The notes under the pieces: model-generated | What the model saw: only the letters and a program-made list of their open reading frames with translations | The model's database searches: none | What the model was told of the DNA's origin: nothing | Shown here: positions 1 through 9,711 of the stretch, piece after piece | Layout of the letters: every line of letters begins with the position of its first letter | Numbering within the stretch: position 1 is the stretch's first letter | Program-made: the position numbers and the translations under genes | From: Chryseobacterium indologenes | Lineage (GTDB): Bacteria > Bacteroidota > Bacteroidia > Flavobacteriales > Weeksellaceae | Assembly: GCF_001295265.1 (NCBI RefSeq) | Contig: NZ_LJOD01000004.1 | Coordinates: forward strand, 1 to 64,000 | Length of the DNA stretch: 64,000 nucleotides | Direction: 5' to 3'

Positions 1-171
1 AGATCCTGTAATTTCTTTTACAGCCTTTTTCTGCCCGAACCCAACCATTACCACCTCTTCAATCTGAGTTGATTTAGTAGCTGTATCCTTTTTTGCTTGT
101 TGCTGTGCAAAAGCAGCCTGTCCCATGAAGAACAATGCTCCAGCACTTAATACACGTAGTTTAACATTCAT
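1..171 (-). CDS. SusC/RagA-family TonB-linked outer-membrane protein, N-terminal fragment
   Basis: Only the first 57 codons are present; the gene runs off the left edge. It starts at ATG 171 with a signal peptide (MNVKLRVLSAGALFFMGQ, then AAFAQ with likely cleavage after AFA). A Lys/Thr-rich stretch and the segment IEEVVMVGFGQKKAVKEITG follow. This xEEVVMVGFGxxKK pattern directly after the signal peptide is the TonB-box/plug start of SusC-like receptors, which import glycans or peptides together with a SusD lipoprotein. The substrate cannot be judged from this fragment. A promoter-like element lies about 30 bases upstream. Confidence 0.85.
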   Translation of the reverse strand, partial: MNVKLRVLSAGALFFMGQAAFAQQQAKKDTATKSTQIEEVVMVGFGQKKAVKEITGS

Positions 172-200
172 ATTAACAAATTTTAATATATTTTAATGGG

Positions 201-231
201 CAAATATGTTAATAAATATTAACACTTGCAA
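201..231 (-). promoter_or_regulatory. Bacteroidetes-type promoter for the SusC-like gene
   Basis: On the minus strand a TTG (229-231) is followed after 20 bases by CATATTTG (201-208), a 7 of 8 match to the -7 consensus TAnnTTTG. It predicts a leader of about 25 bases before ATG 171. Confidence 0.55.
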
Positions 232-756
232 GTTTTTAGGAAGCAGTTGCAACACTTTTTTTTCCATTTTAATATAAAAATTACATTAAACAAATAGGAT
301 TTAACAACAATACTTAATTTTTATTTCATAAAATATAAATTTTTTACGTCTTCATTTTTTTTTAACGCATTATTACTAATTCAAAAAATATTATTTAGAA
401 TCAATATAAATTACAAAAATATAATCCTTTATGAAAATTTACATTTATAAAAATATGAATTTCACGTATTTATAAGAATAAAATTTCGTTTTAATTTTAA
501 ATACCGGAATCTGTCATTTCTTGATGAGCACGAGTTTACCCCTACAAACACTTCCACAATATTATAATCAATATAGCCTGTGTTAAAGGTTTAATAGTAT
601 CAGAATATTCACGCAAGTTGCAAAGTTTCAATACAAACCATTACATATTTGCAACAAAATAAAATTCATTTTATAACAAATATTACGTCATAAAAATGTG
701 AATTAACAATAATTATAAATTTATATTTAAATAAAACAGAAAATATTAAAAAATGG

Positions 757-790
757 ATAAAAAAAAAGCTGCCTCAAACTGAGACAGCTT
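757..790 (-). terminator. Rho-independent terminator after infB
   Basis: The inverted repeat 766-775 / 781-790 (10-bp stem with one mismatch, 5-base loop), read on the minus strand, is followed by a run of nine T. It lies 22 bases after the infB stop and closes the rimP-nusA-infB operon. Confidence 0.9.
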
Positions 791-811
791 ACTTTATCTG
801 TATAGAATATA

Positions 812-3775
812 TTACTTCAATTTCTTCTTAACAGCTACTTCTTCGTAAACTTCAAGAATATCTCCGGTTTCAATATCATTGTACCCTTTCAGGTTCAGAC
901 CACATTCGTAACCTTTTGTTACTTCTTTCACATCATCTTTGAAACGTTTCAAGCTTTCAAGCTCACCATCGAATTTAACGATACCGTCTCTCAACAAACG
1001 TACTTTCGACTGTCTTGTAACTTTTCCGGTAAGCACCATACATCCTGCAATTGTTCCAACCTTAGAAATCTTAAATACTTCACGGATCTCAACATTACCG
1101 ATTACCTGCTCCTGAATTTCAGGAGAAAGCATTCCTTCCATTGCTTCTTTTACTTCATCAATTGCTTTATAGATTACAGAATAGGTTCTGATTTCAATTT
1201 CCTCACGGTCTGCAAGCTCTTTTGCATTCGCACCGGCCCGTACATTGAATCCGATGATAATCGCATCTGATGCTGCCGCTAAGTTGATATCAGATTCCGT
1301 GATCTGCCCTACTCCTGAGTGAAGAATCTTCACACTGATTTCCTCAGTTGATAATCTTTGCAACTGATCAGAAAGTGCTTCTACGGAACCATCCACGTCT
1401 CCTTTAAGGATAATATTCAATTCTTTGAATTCACCTAAGGCAATACGTCTACCTAATTCTTCAAGGGTTGTATGCTTTTTCGTTCTGATCGAAAGTTCTC
1501 TCTGAAGCTGTTCTCTCTTATTGGCAATAGCTTTACCTTCACTTTCGTCAGCATAAACACGGAATTTATCACCGGCTGTAGGCGCTCCGTCCAAACCTAA
1601 AATGGTTGCTGGAATTGAAGGACCTGCTTGCGCAAGGTTTTTCCCTCTTTCATCGAGCAAAGCTTTTACTTTACCGTGGTTTTTACCTGCCACTACGTAG
1701 TCCCCCACTCTTAAAGTTCCGGTTTGCACCAACATGGTAGCAACATAACCTCTACCTTTGTCCAGAGATGCTTCAATAACAACACCGTTTGCTGAACGAT
1801 CTGGATTGGCTTTTAGTTCAAGCATTTCGGCCTGTAATAAAACTTTCTCCAATAATACATCCACATTATTACCAAACTTAGCAGAGATTTCCTGCGCCTG
1901 AACATTTCCACCCCATTCTTCTACCAAAACCGGAGGGTTTAAGCCTGAAAGCTGTTGACGGATATTATCCGGATTCGCGTTAGGTTTATCAACCTTGTTA
2001 ATTGCAATGATCATTGGCACCTGTGCCGCCTGGGCGTGGGCAATAGCTTCTTTCGTCTGTGGCATTACATCATCATCGGCAGCAATTACAATAATTGCAA
2101 TATCCGTGATCTGCGCACCTCTAGCTCTCATCGCTGTAAAGGCTTCGTGACCTGGTGTATCTAAGAATGTGATTCTCTGACCGTTTTCCAGCTTCACATT
2201 ATAAGCACCGATATGCTGTGTAATACCTCCGGACTCACCTGCAATTACGTTAGTCTTTCTGATGTAATCCAATAATGAAGTTTTACCATGGTCAACGTGT
2301 CCCATTACGGTAACTACCGGTGCTCTTGACACTAAGCTATCTTCAGTATCGATTTCATCTTCTGAATCTGTATCTTCAAGATCAGCATCAGAGAATTCAA
2401 TTTTATAACCGAACTCATCCGCTACCAATAATAAGGTATCAGCTTCCAGTCTTTGGTTCATGGTAACCATTACCCCAAGTGAAAAACATGCAGAGATTAC
2501 TTCAGTTGGAGAAACGTTCATTAAGCTCGCTAATTCTCCTACTGTAATAAATTCTGTTACCTTCAGCGTTCTGTCCTGTGCCTCAAGTTCCTGCTGACGT
2601 TCATCCTGCTCTCTACGGAAGGTTCTTTTATCTTTTCTGTGTTTAGCAGATTTTGACTTACCTCCTTTATTGGTAAGTTTTTCAAGTGTTTCCTTGATCT
2701 GATTTTTAACCTGCTCATCAGTAAGCTCTACAGGCATTACTCTTTGCCCAGGCCTGTTATTCTGGCCTCCTTTCTTGAATCCGCCGCCCTGGCCTGCCGG
2801 ACGATTGCCCTGGTTTCCTCCAAAACGGTTTCCACCCTGGCCTCCTTGACCTTGAGGACGGTTGCCCTGGCCACCCTGACCCTGGCGGTTTCCACCCTGA
2901 GCTCCCTGGCCCTGAGGACGGTTCCCCTGACCTCCCTGGTTGTTGTTATTTCCTGAGTTTTGGTTATTGCCCTGGCCCGACTGATTATTCTGCCCGCCCG
3001 GCTTTTCAATTCTCTTTCTTTTCTTTTTGGCTCCGGAGCCTGGTTTTGGCGCAAACTGAGTTAAGTCAATTTTTTCACCTACAATTTTAGGACCGTCTAA
3101 TTTTTGGTAGACAGTCTCTATTTTCTGAGGTTCCTGAGATTCCTGAGATTCGGTCTCAGTTTTTTGAGGTTCAGCAGATTTTACTTCAGCAACAGGTTCT
3201 GGTTGTTTAGGAGTTTCCTTTACAGGTTCTGCAGGTTTTTCCTCTTCTTTTTTCTCCTCCATTTTTGGTTTGTCTTTTTTCACTGGTCTGTTCCTGGATT
3301 CTATCTGAGACAAATCAATTTTATCCAGAACTTTAAATTCCTGTTTTTCAGGGGCTGCTTTCACTTCGGATTCAGCTACAACTTCTTCTTTCTTTTCTTC
3401 AACTGGCGCTGGTGCCGGAGCTGCTGCTGGAATTTCAGGAGTTTCTTCCACTTCAGGTTTTGCAGAATCAAGATCTATTTTACCTAAAATTTTAGTTTCT
3501 GGTTTATTAGCTTTAGCTCTTATTACTTCAGGGGTTTTCTTTTCTTCAATTTCCAGTTTTTCTTCCGGAACTTTAGTTATTACCACCTCATGGGAAGCTT
3601 TACGCTGTTCACCGTCTTTGGCAAACTCAGCCTCCAATGCAGAATATGCCGCTTCTTCTAATTGAGCGTTAGGATTGCTTTCAACCTCGAAACCCTTTGA
3701 CTGTAAAAACTCTACTAATCTGGACATCGAAATGTTGAATTCCTTAACCGCTTTATTTAATCTTATTTTTGGCAT
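812..3775 (-). CDS. infB: Translation initiation factor IF-2
   Basis: 987 aa GTPase that positions initiator tRNA on the 30S subunit and promotes 50S joining. An IF2_N helical domain (about residues 1-50) is followed by a long charged Lys/Glu/Pro/Ala-rich region. A Gly/Gln/Asn/Arg-rich low-complexity stretch (about 255-345) comes next, then a second IF2_N segment (about 400-460). The G domain has GHVDHGKT near residue 493 and NKVD near 593, followed by domains II-IV to the C terminus. The catalytic half is canonical; the long disordered N-terminal extension with many GGNR/QGQG units is typical of Bacteroidetes but extreme in composition. It is the last gene of the operon, 78 bases after nusA and followed by a strong terminator. 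Confidence 0.98.
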   Translation of the reverse strand: MPKIRLNKAVKEFNISMSRLVEFLQSKGFEVESNPNAQLEEAAYSALEAEFAKDGEQRKASHEVVITKVPEEKLEIEEKKTPEVIRAKANKPETKILGKIDLDSAKPEVEETPEIPAAAPAPAPVEEKKEEVVAESEVKAAPEKQEFKVLDKIDLSQIESRNRPVKKDKPKMEEKKEEEKPAEPVKETPKQPEPVAEVKSAEPQKTETESQESQEPQKIETVYQKLDGPKIVGEKIDLTQFAPKPGSGAKKKRKRIEKPGGQNNQSGQGNNQNSGNNNNQGGQGNRPQGQGAQGGNRQGQGGQGNRPQGQGGQGGNRFGGNQGNRPAGQGGGFKKGGQNNRPGQRVMPVELTDEQVKNQIKETLEKLTNKGGKSKSAKHRKDKRTFRREQDERQQELEAQDRTLKVTEFITVGELASLMNVSPTEVISACFSLGVMVTMNQRLEADTLLLVADEFGYKIEFSDADLEDTDSEDEIDTEDSLVSRAPVVTVMGHVDHGKTSLLDYIRKTNVIAGESGGITQHIGAYNVKLENGQRITFLDTPGHEAFTAMRARGAQITDIAIIVIAADDDVMPQTKEAIAHAQAAQVPMIIAINKVDKPNANPDNIRQQLSGLNPPVLVEEWGGNVQAQEISAKFGNNVDVLLEKVLLQAEMLELKANPDRSANGVVIEASLDKGRGYVATMLVQTGTLRVGDYVVAGKNHGKVKALLDERGKNLAQAGPSIPATILGLDGAPTAGDKFRVYADESEGKAIANKREQLQRELSIRTKKHTTLEELGRRIALGEFKELNIILKGDVDGSVEALSDQLQRLSTEEISVKILHSGVGQITESDINLAAASDAIIIGFNVRAGANAKELADREEIEIRTYSVIYKAIDEVKEAMEGMLSPEIQEQVIGNVEIREVFKISKVGTIAGCMVLTGKVTRQSKVRLLRDGIVKFDGELESLKRFKDDVKEVTKGYECGLNLKGYNDIETGDILEVYEEVAVKKKLK

Positions 3776-3853
3776 CTATATATTTACGTATTTTTTTAAT
3801 TCTTAAAATTAAAGTATTTCCTTTTTACTGTTTATTAAAATTTATTTAAAATC

Positions 3854-5089
3854 TTAATCTTCAAATTCTTCTCTCAGAATACGTTTTACCTCTTCAATTG
3901 TCTCTTCTTCAAGGTCAACCATATTTAAAAGACTCTCGGTATCTTTATCCAATACTGATTTCGCAGTAGTAAGACCTACTTTCTTAAATTCATCCAAAAT
4001 CCACTGCTCGATATCGTCATTAAATTCTCTCAATTCAACGTCGTCATCCTCGCTGGACTCTCTGTATACATCAATTTCATAACCTGTCAACCAAGAAGCC
4101 AGTCTGATATTCTGTCCCTGCTTACCGATCACTTTAGAGATCTCTTCAACCGGAGTGTATACTAATGCATAATTCTGCTCCTCATTGATATCAATCTTGT
4201 TGATCGTAACGTTTCCTAAAGCTCTTTTTACCAGGATTTCAGGATTTTTAGACCATTGAATAACATCGATGTTTTCATTTCTCAACTCTCTTACAACGCC
4301 ATGAATTCTGGATCCTTTAACACCCACACAAGCACCAACAGGGTCAATTCTGTCGTCATAAGCATCTACTGCGATCTTCGCTTTCTCACCAGGAATCCTC
4401 ACTACTTTTTTAAGCATGATTGTTCCGTCCTGAATTTCAGGAATTTCCAGCTCTAATAATTTCTCAAGGAATTTCGGAGCGGTTCTGGAAATAATGATCT
4501 GCGGCTTAGATCCTTTAAAATCTACTGTTTCTACAATAGCTCTGATATTTTCTCCTTTTTTAAAGAAATCGGATGGGATCTGGTTTTCTTTCGGCAAAAT
4601 AAATTCATTCCCTTCATCATCCAATAAGATCACATGTTTGTGACGGATGTGGTGAATTTCTCCTACAACAATTTCCCCGATTTTATCTCTGAACTGCTCA
4701 TACAGCATAGCATTGTTATGCTCCTGAAGTTTTGTCGCTAAAATCTGCTTCAGAGTAAGGATATTCCTTCTTCCTAACTGAGCAACAGGGATCTCCATGG
4801 TAAAATCTTCCCCCACTTCAAAAGTAGGATCGATTTTCTTTGCTTCAGAGATTTCAATTTCAAGATCATCGTCTTCAGACATTTCGTCTTCTACGATAGT
4901 TTTATTTAAAAATATCTGAAAATCTCCTTTATCCGGGTTTACAATTACATCGAAGTGATCATCTGAATCAAACCTCTTTCTTAAAAGGGTTTTCAGTGAA
5001 TCTTCAATAATTGCCATAAGATCAATCTTACTGATCCCTTTTTCGTCTTTAAAATCACCGAAGGATTCAATCAACGCTATATTATCCAT
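3854..5089 (-). CDS. nusA: Transcription termination/antitermination factor NusA
   Basis: 411 aa RNA-polymerase-binding factor for pausing, termination and antitermination. Visible parts are an N-terminal RNAP-binding domain, an S1 domain (about 135-200, starting at EIVVGEIHHIRHKHVILL), KH1 (containing DPVGACVGVKGSRI) and KH2 (containing SKVIGKQGQNIRLA near 315). A short acidic tail follows. It lacks the long C-terminal repeats of enterobacterial NusA, as is usual outside Proteobacteria. It lies 16 bases after rimP and upstream of infB, the conserved bacterial order. Confidence 0.98.
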   Translation of the reverse strand: MDNIALIESFGDFKDEKGISKIDLMAIIEDSLKTLLRKRFDSDDHFDVIVNPDKGDFQIFLNKTIVEDEMSEDDDLEIEISEAKKIDPTFEVGEDFTMEIPVAQLGRRNILTLKQILATKLQEHNNAMLYEQFRDKIGEIVVGEIHHIRHKHVILLDDEGNEFILPKENQIPSDFFKKGENIRAIVETVDFKGSKPQIIISRTAPKFLEKLLELEIPEIQDGTIMLKKVVRIPGEKAKIAVDAYDDRIDPVGACVGVKGSRIHGVVRELRNENIDVIQWSKNPEILVKRALGNVTINKIDINEEQNYALVYTPVEEISKVIGKQGQNIRLASWLTGYEIDVYRESSEDDDVELREFNDDIEQWILDEFKKVGLTTAKSVLDKDTESLLNMVDLEEETIEEVKRILREEFED

Positions 5090-5105
5090 TTATTCTTTTT
5101 TCTTT

Positions 5106-5573
5106 TTAAAATTTAATTACTACTAATGCTTTCTTTATCTCAGAGTAAGGAATTTCTTTTTCCTCCTCTACATCCACTTTTCCTTTTCCGATATCTTTCG
5201 GCTTCCGGTAGCGTAAAATAAGGGTGATTTTATCATCATCCACTTTGGCAAGTTCGCCCTCTGTTTTGGAAGAGTCTGTTAAAAGCACTTCAATTTCTCT
5301 TCCGATATTCTTCTTAAACTGTCTTGGAGTAGACAGTGGCTCGCTTAATCCTGCAGACATCACCTGGAGACTGAAGTCATGTTCTTCACGGTCCATATTG
5401 AATTCCACGGCACGGCTTGCATCAAGACAGTCCTGCAGCGTAACTCCGTTATCTCCATCTAAAATCACAGTAATATCATCCCCTGCAGAAATCTTTAAAT
5501 CAATAAGAAATAAATCTTTTCTAGTTTCAAGGAATTCATTTAATAATTCTTCAATTCTGTTTCTAAACTCCAT
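5106..5573 (-). CDS. rimP: Ribosome maturation factor RimP
   Basis: 155 aa small-subunit assembly factor. The N-terminal alpha/beta domain contains the typical LQDCLDASRAVEFNMD segment and is followed by a GLSEPLSTPRQFKKNIGREI motif. The C-terminal part is an SH3-like domain. It is the first gene of the rimP-nusA-infB operon, with a recognisable promoter and a leader hairpin upstream. Family and context agree. Confidence 0.96.
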   Translation of the reverse strand: MEFRNRIEELLNEFLETRKDLFLIDLKISAGDDITVILDGDNGVTLQDCLDASRAVEFNMDREEHDFSLQVMSAGLSEPLSTPRQFKKNIGREIEVLLTDSSKTEGELAKVDDDKITLILRYRKPKDIGKGKVDVEEEKEIPYSEIKKALVVIKF

Positions 5574-5599
5574 ATTATTGATCTTGATTTACCCGTACG

Positions 5600-5624
5600 A
5601 AAAAAGGCTTTCTTCCGAAGCCTT
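5600..5624 (-). terminator. Leader hairpin with T-tract upstream of rimP (possible attenuator)
   Basis: The inverted repeat AAGGCTT (5618-5624) / AAGCCTT (5604-5610), read on the minus strand, runs directly into six T (5600-5605 on the plus strand). It sits inside the predicted rimP leader, between the promoter (-7 at 5650-5657) and ATG 5573. Its form is that of an intrinsic terminator, so it could attenuate the operon. The 7-bp stem is short and the function is inferred. Confidence 0.5.
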
Positions 5625-5649
5625 CCCATTTTTTTCCGTAAATCCAGTG

Positions 5650-5681
5650 CAAATATACGTATTTTTTTCTATAAATACAAA
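5650..5681 (-). promoter_or_regulatory. Promoter of the rimP-nusA-infB operon
   Basis: Minus-strand TTTG (5678-5681), exactly 20 bases, then TATATTTG (5650-5657). This is a full match to the Bacteroidetes -33/-7 consensus. The predicted start near 5643 gives a leader of about 70 bases that contains the hairpin at 5600-5624. Confidence 0.8.
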
Positions 5682-5756
5682 ATGAACTTATTATCAAGCA
5701 AATAACACAAAAATTTTATTACAGGAAATTAAGAAAGCCGATGAAGGTATTTTTAT

Positions 5757-5764
5757 TACTTTTG
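5757..5764 (+). promoter_or_regulatory. -7 promoter element for ugd and the polysaccharide locus
   Basis: TACTTTTG is a full match to TAnnTTTG, 26 bases before the GTG start of ugd. No clear -33 TTG is seen at the expected distance, so the call rests on the -7 element and position. Confidence 0.6.
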
Positions 5765-5790
5765 CGTTAGAATTTTAAAAAACAGACATT

Positions 5791-7107
5791 GTGAATATAA
5801 CGATTGTAGGAACGGGTTATGTAGGGCTGGTTACAGGAACTACCCTGGCAGAACTCGGCAATTCAGTATACTGTGTTGATATTGATGAAAAAAAAGTTGA
5901 AGGCATGAAAAACGGCATTGTTCCCATCTATGAGCCGAACCTTGAAGAAATGTTCCTGAGGAACATCCAGTCTGAAAGGTTGTTTTTCACCACCAACCTC
6001 AAAGAAGCTTTGGACAAAAGCGAAGTTGTTTACCTGGCACTGCCAACTCCTCCGGGAGAAGATGGTTCTGCCGATCTTTCCTATGTACTTCAGGTTGCGA
6101 ACAACATTGGAGAGCTGATGACAGAATACAAGGTAATTGTTAATAAGAGTACTGTTCCCGTAGGAACTGCAGACAAGGTAAGAGAAGTAATCGCTTCTAA
6201 AACAGAAATCCATTTTGATGTAGTGTCCAACCCTGAATTTTTAAGAGAGGGTTTTGCCGTAGAAGATTCTATGAACCCCTCAAGGGTTGTTGTAGGGGCG
6301 AGCTCTGATAGAGCAAAAGACATCATGTCTAAAATCTATCAGCCGTTTACCAATACAGGAATCCCGATCATTTTTATGGATGAAAAATCATCGGAACTTA
6401 CCAAATACGCCGCCAACTCATTCCTCGCTGTAAAAATTACGTTTATGAATGAGATTGCCAATTACTGCGAAAAAGTAGGGGCGGATGTTGATAAAGTAAG
6501 ACTGGGAATGGGAAGTGACGACAGAATCGGACACCGTTTTCTATTCCCCGGAATCGGATATGGCGGAAGCTGTTTTCCTAAAGATGTAAAGGCACTGATT
6601 AAATCCGGAAAGCAGGAAGATTTTAATTTCCAGATTCTGGAAGCTACAGAAAATGTTAATGTTGCGCAAAAAGTTATCCTGGTTTCAGAAATTGAAAAAT
6701 ATTTCGGAGGAGATCTTAAAGGTAAAAAAATTGCCATGTGGGGATTAGCTTTCAAAGCCAATACGGACGACATCAGAGAAGCTTCATCTTTAGACAACAT
6801 CGCTCTTCTGCTGGAAAAAGGCGCAGAAATTGTAGCCTACGATGCTGTAGCTGAAAATAACGTGCAGAAAGTTCTGGGCAGCAGCATTCAATACGCCAAA
6901 GGAATGTATGATGCCCTGGAAGATGCGGATGCTTTATTCATCGCTACCGAATGGCCGGAATTTAAAAATCCTAATTTTGAGCTCATGGCTAAAAAAATGA
7001 AAAACAACGTTATTTTTGACGGAAGAAATATGTACCCGCTGGAAGTTCCGGAACAAAACGGGTTTTATTATAAAAGTATAGGAAGAAAGACCATAGAAAA
7101 TAAATAG
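5791..7107 (+). CDS. ugd: UDP-glucose 6-dehydrogenase
   Basis: 438 aa NAD-dependent enzyme oxidising UDP-glucose to UDP-glucuronate (UDP-ManNAc dehydrogenase is the nearest alternative). It has an N-terminal Rossmann motif GTGYVGLVTG (residues 7-16) and NPEFLREG. The catalytic-Cys motif GGSCFPKD (C261) lies in the middle, with a C-terminal UDP-binding domain (GLAFKANTDDIREA). It starts at GTG; no better ATG lies upstream and a -7 element precedes it. It opens the surface-glycan locus and abuts rfbB with no spacer, so the two are probably co-transcribed. The uronic acid it makes could be the substrate amidated by the AsnB-type protein at 26075-27871. Confidence 0.93.
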   Translation: MNITIVGTGYVGLVTGTTLAELGNSVYCVDIDEKKVEGMKNGIVPIYEPNLEEMFLRNIQSERLFFTTNLKEALDKSEVVYLALPTPPGEDGSADLSYVLQVANNIGELMTEYKVIVNKSTVPVGTADKVREVIASKTEIHFDVVSNPEFLREGFAVEDSMNPSRVVVGASSDRAKDIMSKIYQPFTNTGIPIIFMDEKSSELTKYAANSFLAVKITFMNEIANYCEKVGADVDKVRLGMGSDDRIGHRFLFPGIGYGGSCFPKDVKALIKSGKQEDFNFQILEATENVNVAQKVILVSEIEKYFGGDLKGKKIAMWGLAFKANTDDIREASSLDNIALLLEKGAEIVAYDAVAENNVQKVLGSSIQYAKGMYDALEDADALFIATEWPEFKNPNFELMAKKMKNNVIFDGRNMYPLEVPEQNGFYYKSIGRKTIENK

Positions 7108-8187
7108 ATGAAAAATATAATCATTACCGGAGGTGCCGGATTTATCGGCTCACATGTCGTAAGAGAGTTTGTAAAAAATAACCCTGATACTACCATCATT
7201 AACCTTGATGCGCTTACCTATGCCGGAAACCTGGAAAATCTGAAGGATATAGAAAATGAGCCTAATTATGTTTTCGAAAAGGCTGACATTACAAAACCGG
7301 AAGAATTAAGAAGAGTATTTGAAAAATACCATCCGGACGCTGTTGTTCATTTAGCTGCAGAGAGCCATGTAGACAGAAGCATTACAGATCCGATGGCCTT
7401 TATCAATACCAATGTAAACGGAACCGCTAACCTTCTGAATTTGTGTAAAGAATTCTGGACACTGAACCCGGATCATACACACGGCAGGTTTCCGGACGAA
7501 AAAAGAACGAACCTTTTCTATCACATTTCTACCGATGAAGTATACGGAAGCTTAGGAGAAACAGGATTCTTTTTAGAAACGACTTCTTATGATCCGCAAT
7601 CTCCTTATTCAGCATCAAAAGCCGCTTCAGACCATTTGGTGAGAGCTTACGGAAACACATACGGAATGCCGTTCATTGTTTCAAACTGCTCCAACAACTA
7701 CGGACCGAATCATTTCCCTGAAAAGCTGATTCCTCTTTGTATCTCCAATATCATTAATGAAAGACCTTTACCTATTTACGGTGACGGAAAATATACAAGA
7801 GACTGGCTGTTTGTGATTGATCACGCCAAAGCGATCCACCAGATCTTCAATGAAGCTAAAACAGGAGAAACGTATAACATCGGAGGCTTCAATGAATGGC
7901 AGAATATTGATCTTGTTAAAGAACTGATTAAACAGATGGATGCTAAATTAGGAAAGCCTGAAGGATATTCCGAAAAACTGATCACTTTTGTAAAAGACAG
8001 ACCAGGACACGATAAACGTTACGCTATTGATGCAGGCAAACTTAACAAAGATCTTGGATGGAAACCGTCCGTAACTTTTGAAGAAGGACTGGGCAAAACC
8101 ATCGACTGGTATCTTGAAAATAAAGAGTGGCTTGAAAATGTAACCAGCGGTGATTATCAAAAATATTACGAAAATCAATACCATTAA
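7108..8187 (+). CDS. rfbB: dTDP-glucose 4,6-dehydratase
   Basis: 359 aa extended SDR converting dTDP-glucose to dTDP-4-keto-6-deoxyglucose. It shows TGGAGFIGSHVVREF (NAD site), STDEVYG (active-site Thr-Asp-Glu) and SPYSASKAASDHLVRAYG (YxxxK catalytic pair). Length and motifs are typical of RmlB. The ATG follows the ugd stop immediately. Its product feeds two branches encoded downstream: FdtA/FdtB (3-amino sugar) and WecE (4-amino sugar). No rfbC or rfbD is present, so dTDP-rhamnose is not made from this window. Confidence 0.96.
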   Translation: MKNIIITGGAGFIGSHVVREFVKNNPDTTIINLDALTYAGNLENLKDIENEPNYVFEKADITKPEELRRVFEKYHPDAVVHLAAESHVDRSITDPMAFINTNVNGTANLLNLCKEFWTLNPDHTHGRFPDEKRTNLFYHISTDEVYGSLGETGFFLETTSYDPQSPYSASKAASDHLVRAYGNTYGMPFIVSNCSNNYGPNHFPEKLIPLCISNIINERPLPIYGDGKYTRDWLFVIDHAKAIHQIFNEAKTGETYNIGGFNEWQNIDLVKELIKQMDAKLGKPEGYSEKLITFVKDRPGHDKRYAIDAGKLNKDLGWKPSVTFEEGLGKTIDWYLENKEWLENVTSGDYQKYYENQYH

Positions 8188-8190
8188 TTA

Positions 8191-8625
8191 ATGAAAAAAA
8201 TCATTTTTATCATTCTTTTATCAATAATCCCGACAGCCATTTCCGCACAGGCAGGTTTTCCCAGACCACTTGATGAGAAGCCCGAAGGAAAGAAACTGGA
8301 ATTAATTAATACTTTTATAAAGGAAACGCATTATCAGGCAAGGCTAAAATCTTTTTTATCCATCTCATTATCTGCTTATTCTGATCAATATTCCCATGAT
8401 GAAGCAAAAAAAATATATGATCAGTTTAATCCGGATGAATTTCTTAAAGATAATCAGGCTTTTTATGCCATGTTTAAGCATCTTTCGCTTGAGGACATCA
8501 ATAAAATCATTAACTTATACCGGAGTCTCGAAGGGGGTGTAAGCTCTGTCCCTATGATCTCTGACAGCCTTATAGGTCAACTTAATGATTATGCTAAAAG
8601 AGAACTTAAAAAACTTAATAAATAA
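8191..8625 (+). CDS. Small secreted protein of unknown function
   Basis: 144 aa. An N-terminal signal peptide ([20 protein letters not shown]) is followed by a mostly helical, Lys/Asp/Tyr-rich domain with no cysteine or recognisable catalytic motif. A periplasmic location is likely. It sits 3 bases after rfbB and 35 bases before rfbA, inside the nucleotide-sugar operon, which is odd because both neighbours are cytoplasmic enzymes. I do not recognise the family; it may be a passenger or a periplasmic helper. Confidence 0.75.
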   Translation: MKKIIFIILLSIIPTAISAQAGFPRPLDEKPEGKKLELINTFIKETHYQARLKSFLSISLSAYSDQYSHDEAKKIYDQFNPDEFLKDNQAFYAMFKHLSLEDINKIINLYRSLEGGVSSVPMISDSLIGQLNDYAKRELKKLNK

Positions 8626-8660
8626 TAATCCTTAAGATTAAGGAGAACTCCAAATTACAA

Positions 8661-9524
8661 ATGAAAGGAATAATATTAGCCGGAGGTTCCGGAACCAGAC
8701 TTTACCCTCTTACGATTGCCGTAAGTAAGCAGCTGATGCCCGTTTATGACAAACCAATGATCTATTACCCGCTTTCAACCTTATTGCTGGCAGGAATCAA
8801 GGATATTCTGATCATCACAACCCCTCATGATCAGCCTGGTTTTATTAAACTATTAGGGGATGGATCCCAGATCGGATGTAATATAGAATATGTAGTACAG
8901 CCGAGCCCGGATGGACTTGCCCAGGCCTTTATTTTAGGTGAGCAGTTTATTGGTAATGACCCCGCCGCACTGGTATTGGGTGATAATATATTTTACGGCT
9001 CAGAAATGGGAACACTTCTGAAGAATAAAACCAATCCGGACGGAGGAGTTGTTTTTGCTTATCACGTTTCTGATCCCGAAAGATACGGGGTTGTAGAGTT
9101 TGACAATGATTTAAAAGCCGTTTCTATTGAAGAAAAGCCTTTAAAGCCCAAATCAAACTATGCCGTTCCGGGACTTTATTTTTATGATAATGAGGTAGTG
9201 GAAATCGCAAAGAACATTCAGCCTTCTGCAAGAGGAGAACTTGAAATCACAGACGTTAATAATGTATACTTAAGCAAAGGAAAACTTGAAGTAGGTGTTC
9301 TTGACAGGGGAACGGCCTGGCTGGATACCGGAACTTTTGACTCCCTTCACGATGCTTCCGAATTCGTCAGTGTTATTGAAAAAAGACAGGGCTTTAAAAT
9401 CGGATGTATAGAGGAAATTGCTTTCAGAAATAAATTCATCAATGAAGAAAAACTTCTTGAAACTGCTGCCAAATATGGTAAAAGCGGTTACGGTGAATAC
9501 CTGAAGCAGTTGGTAAGAAAATAG
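8661..9524 (+). CDS. rfbA: Glucose-1-phosphate thymidylyltransferase
   Basis: 287 aa nucleotidyltransferase making dTDP-glucose from dTTP and glucose-1-phosphate. It has the N-terminal signature [11 protein letters not shown] (residues 8-18), [26 protein letters not shown] and the C-terminal [10 protein letters not shown] of the RmlA family. Length is typical. An AAGGAG lies 15 bases before the ATG, a rare Shine-Dalgarno-like sequence in this window. It ends the first cassette and is followed by a strong terminator. Confidence 0.97.
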   Translation: MKGIILAGGSGTRLYPLTIAVSKQLMPVYDKPMIYYPLSTLLLAGIKDILIITTPHDQPGFIKLLGDGSQIGCNIEYVVQPSPDGLAQAFILGEQFIGNDPAALVLGDNIFYGSEMGTLLKNKTNPDGGVVFAYHVSDPERYGVVEFDNDLKAVSIEEKPLKPKSNYAVPGLYFYDNEVVEIAKNIQPSARGELEITDVNNVYLSKGKLEVGVLDRGTAWLDTGTFDSLHDASEFVSVIEKRQGFKIGCIEEIAFRNKFINEEKLLETAAKYGKSGYGEYLKQLVRK

Positions 9525-9547
9525 AAGCATAATCTTATAAAATCTAT

Positions 9548-9579
9548 AAACTATTGGCCTTATGGTCAATAGTTTTTTT
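9548..9579 (+). terminator. Terminator after rfbA
   Basis: A 12-bp stem with one G-T wobble (9548-9559 / 9564-9575), a 4-base loop and a run of seven T. It closely resembles the terminator at 13059-13089, so the fdtA-fdtB cassette is bracketed by near-copies. Confidence 0.9.
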
Positions 9580-9673
9580 AATGGGGTCATATTAACATGC
9601 TCATTATATTCTGATATACAGATTTTAATCACAGCCGAAAATATCAGATTTTCTCTGATAGTAATTTTATAAT

Positions 9674-9681
9674 TAACTTTG
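9674..9681 (+). promoter_or_regulatory. -7 promoter element for the fdtA operon
   Basis: TAACTTTG is a full match to TAnnTTTG, 30 bases before ATG 9712. It follows the rfbA terminator and marks a new transcription unit. A frame-open TTG at 9679 overlaps it and therefore cannot be the fdtA start. Confidence 0.7.
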
Positions 9682-9711
9682 AGGAATTTAAAGAACTATT
9701 TAAATACATTA

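Larger units (their letters stand above)
172..811. other. Long AT-rich intergenic region between the SusC-like gene and infB
   Basis: About 640 bases with no credible coding frame on either strand. The left end holds the promoter of the SusC-like gene and the right end the infB terminator. The middle is very AT-rich. A plus-strand CATATTTG (644-651) with an upstream TTG (618-620) resembles a promoter but has no gene in front of it. Confidence 0.6.

Noticed and set aside
618..790. Promoter-like TTG and CATATTTG on the plus strand followed by the infB hairpin, a possible small RNA
   Set aside because: The -7 match is 7 of 8, spacing is 23, and the hairpin has its T-run only on the other strand. 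Too weak to call an RNA gene.
3104..3487. 127-codon plus-strand frame opposite infB
   Set aside because: It is the mirror of the Lys/Glu/Pro-rich IF-2 region and gives a Phe/Arg-rich translation with no likeness to any protein.
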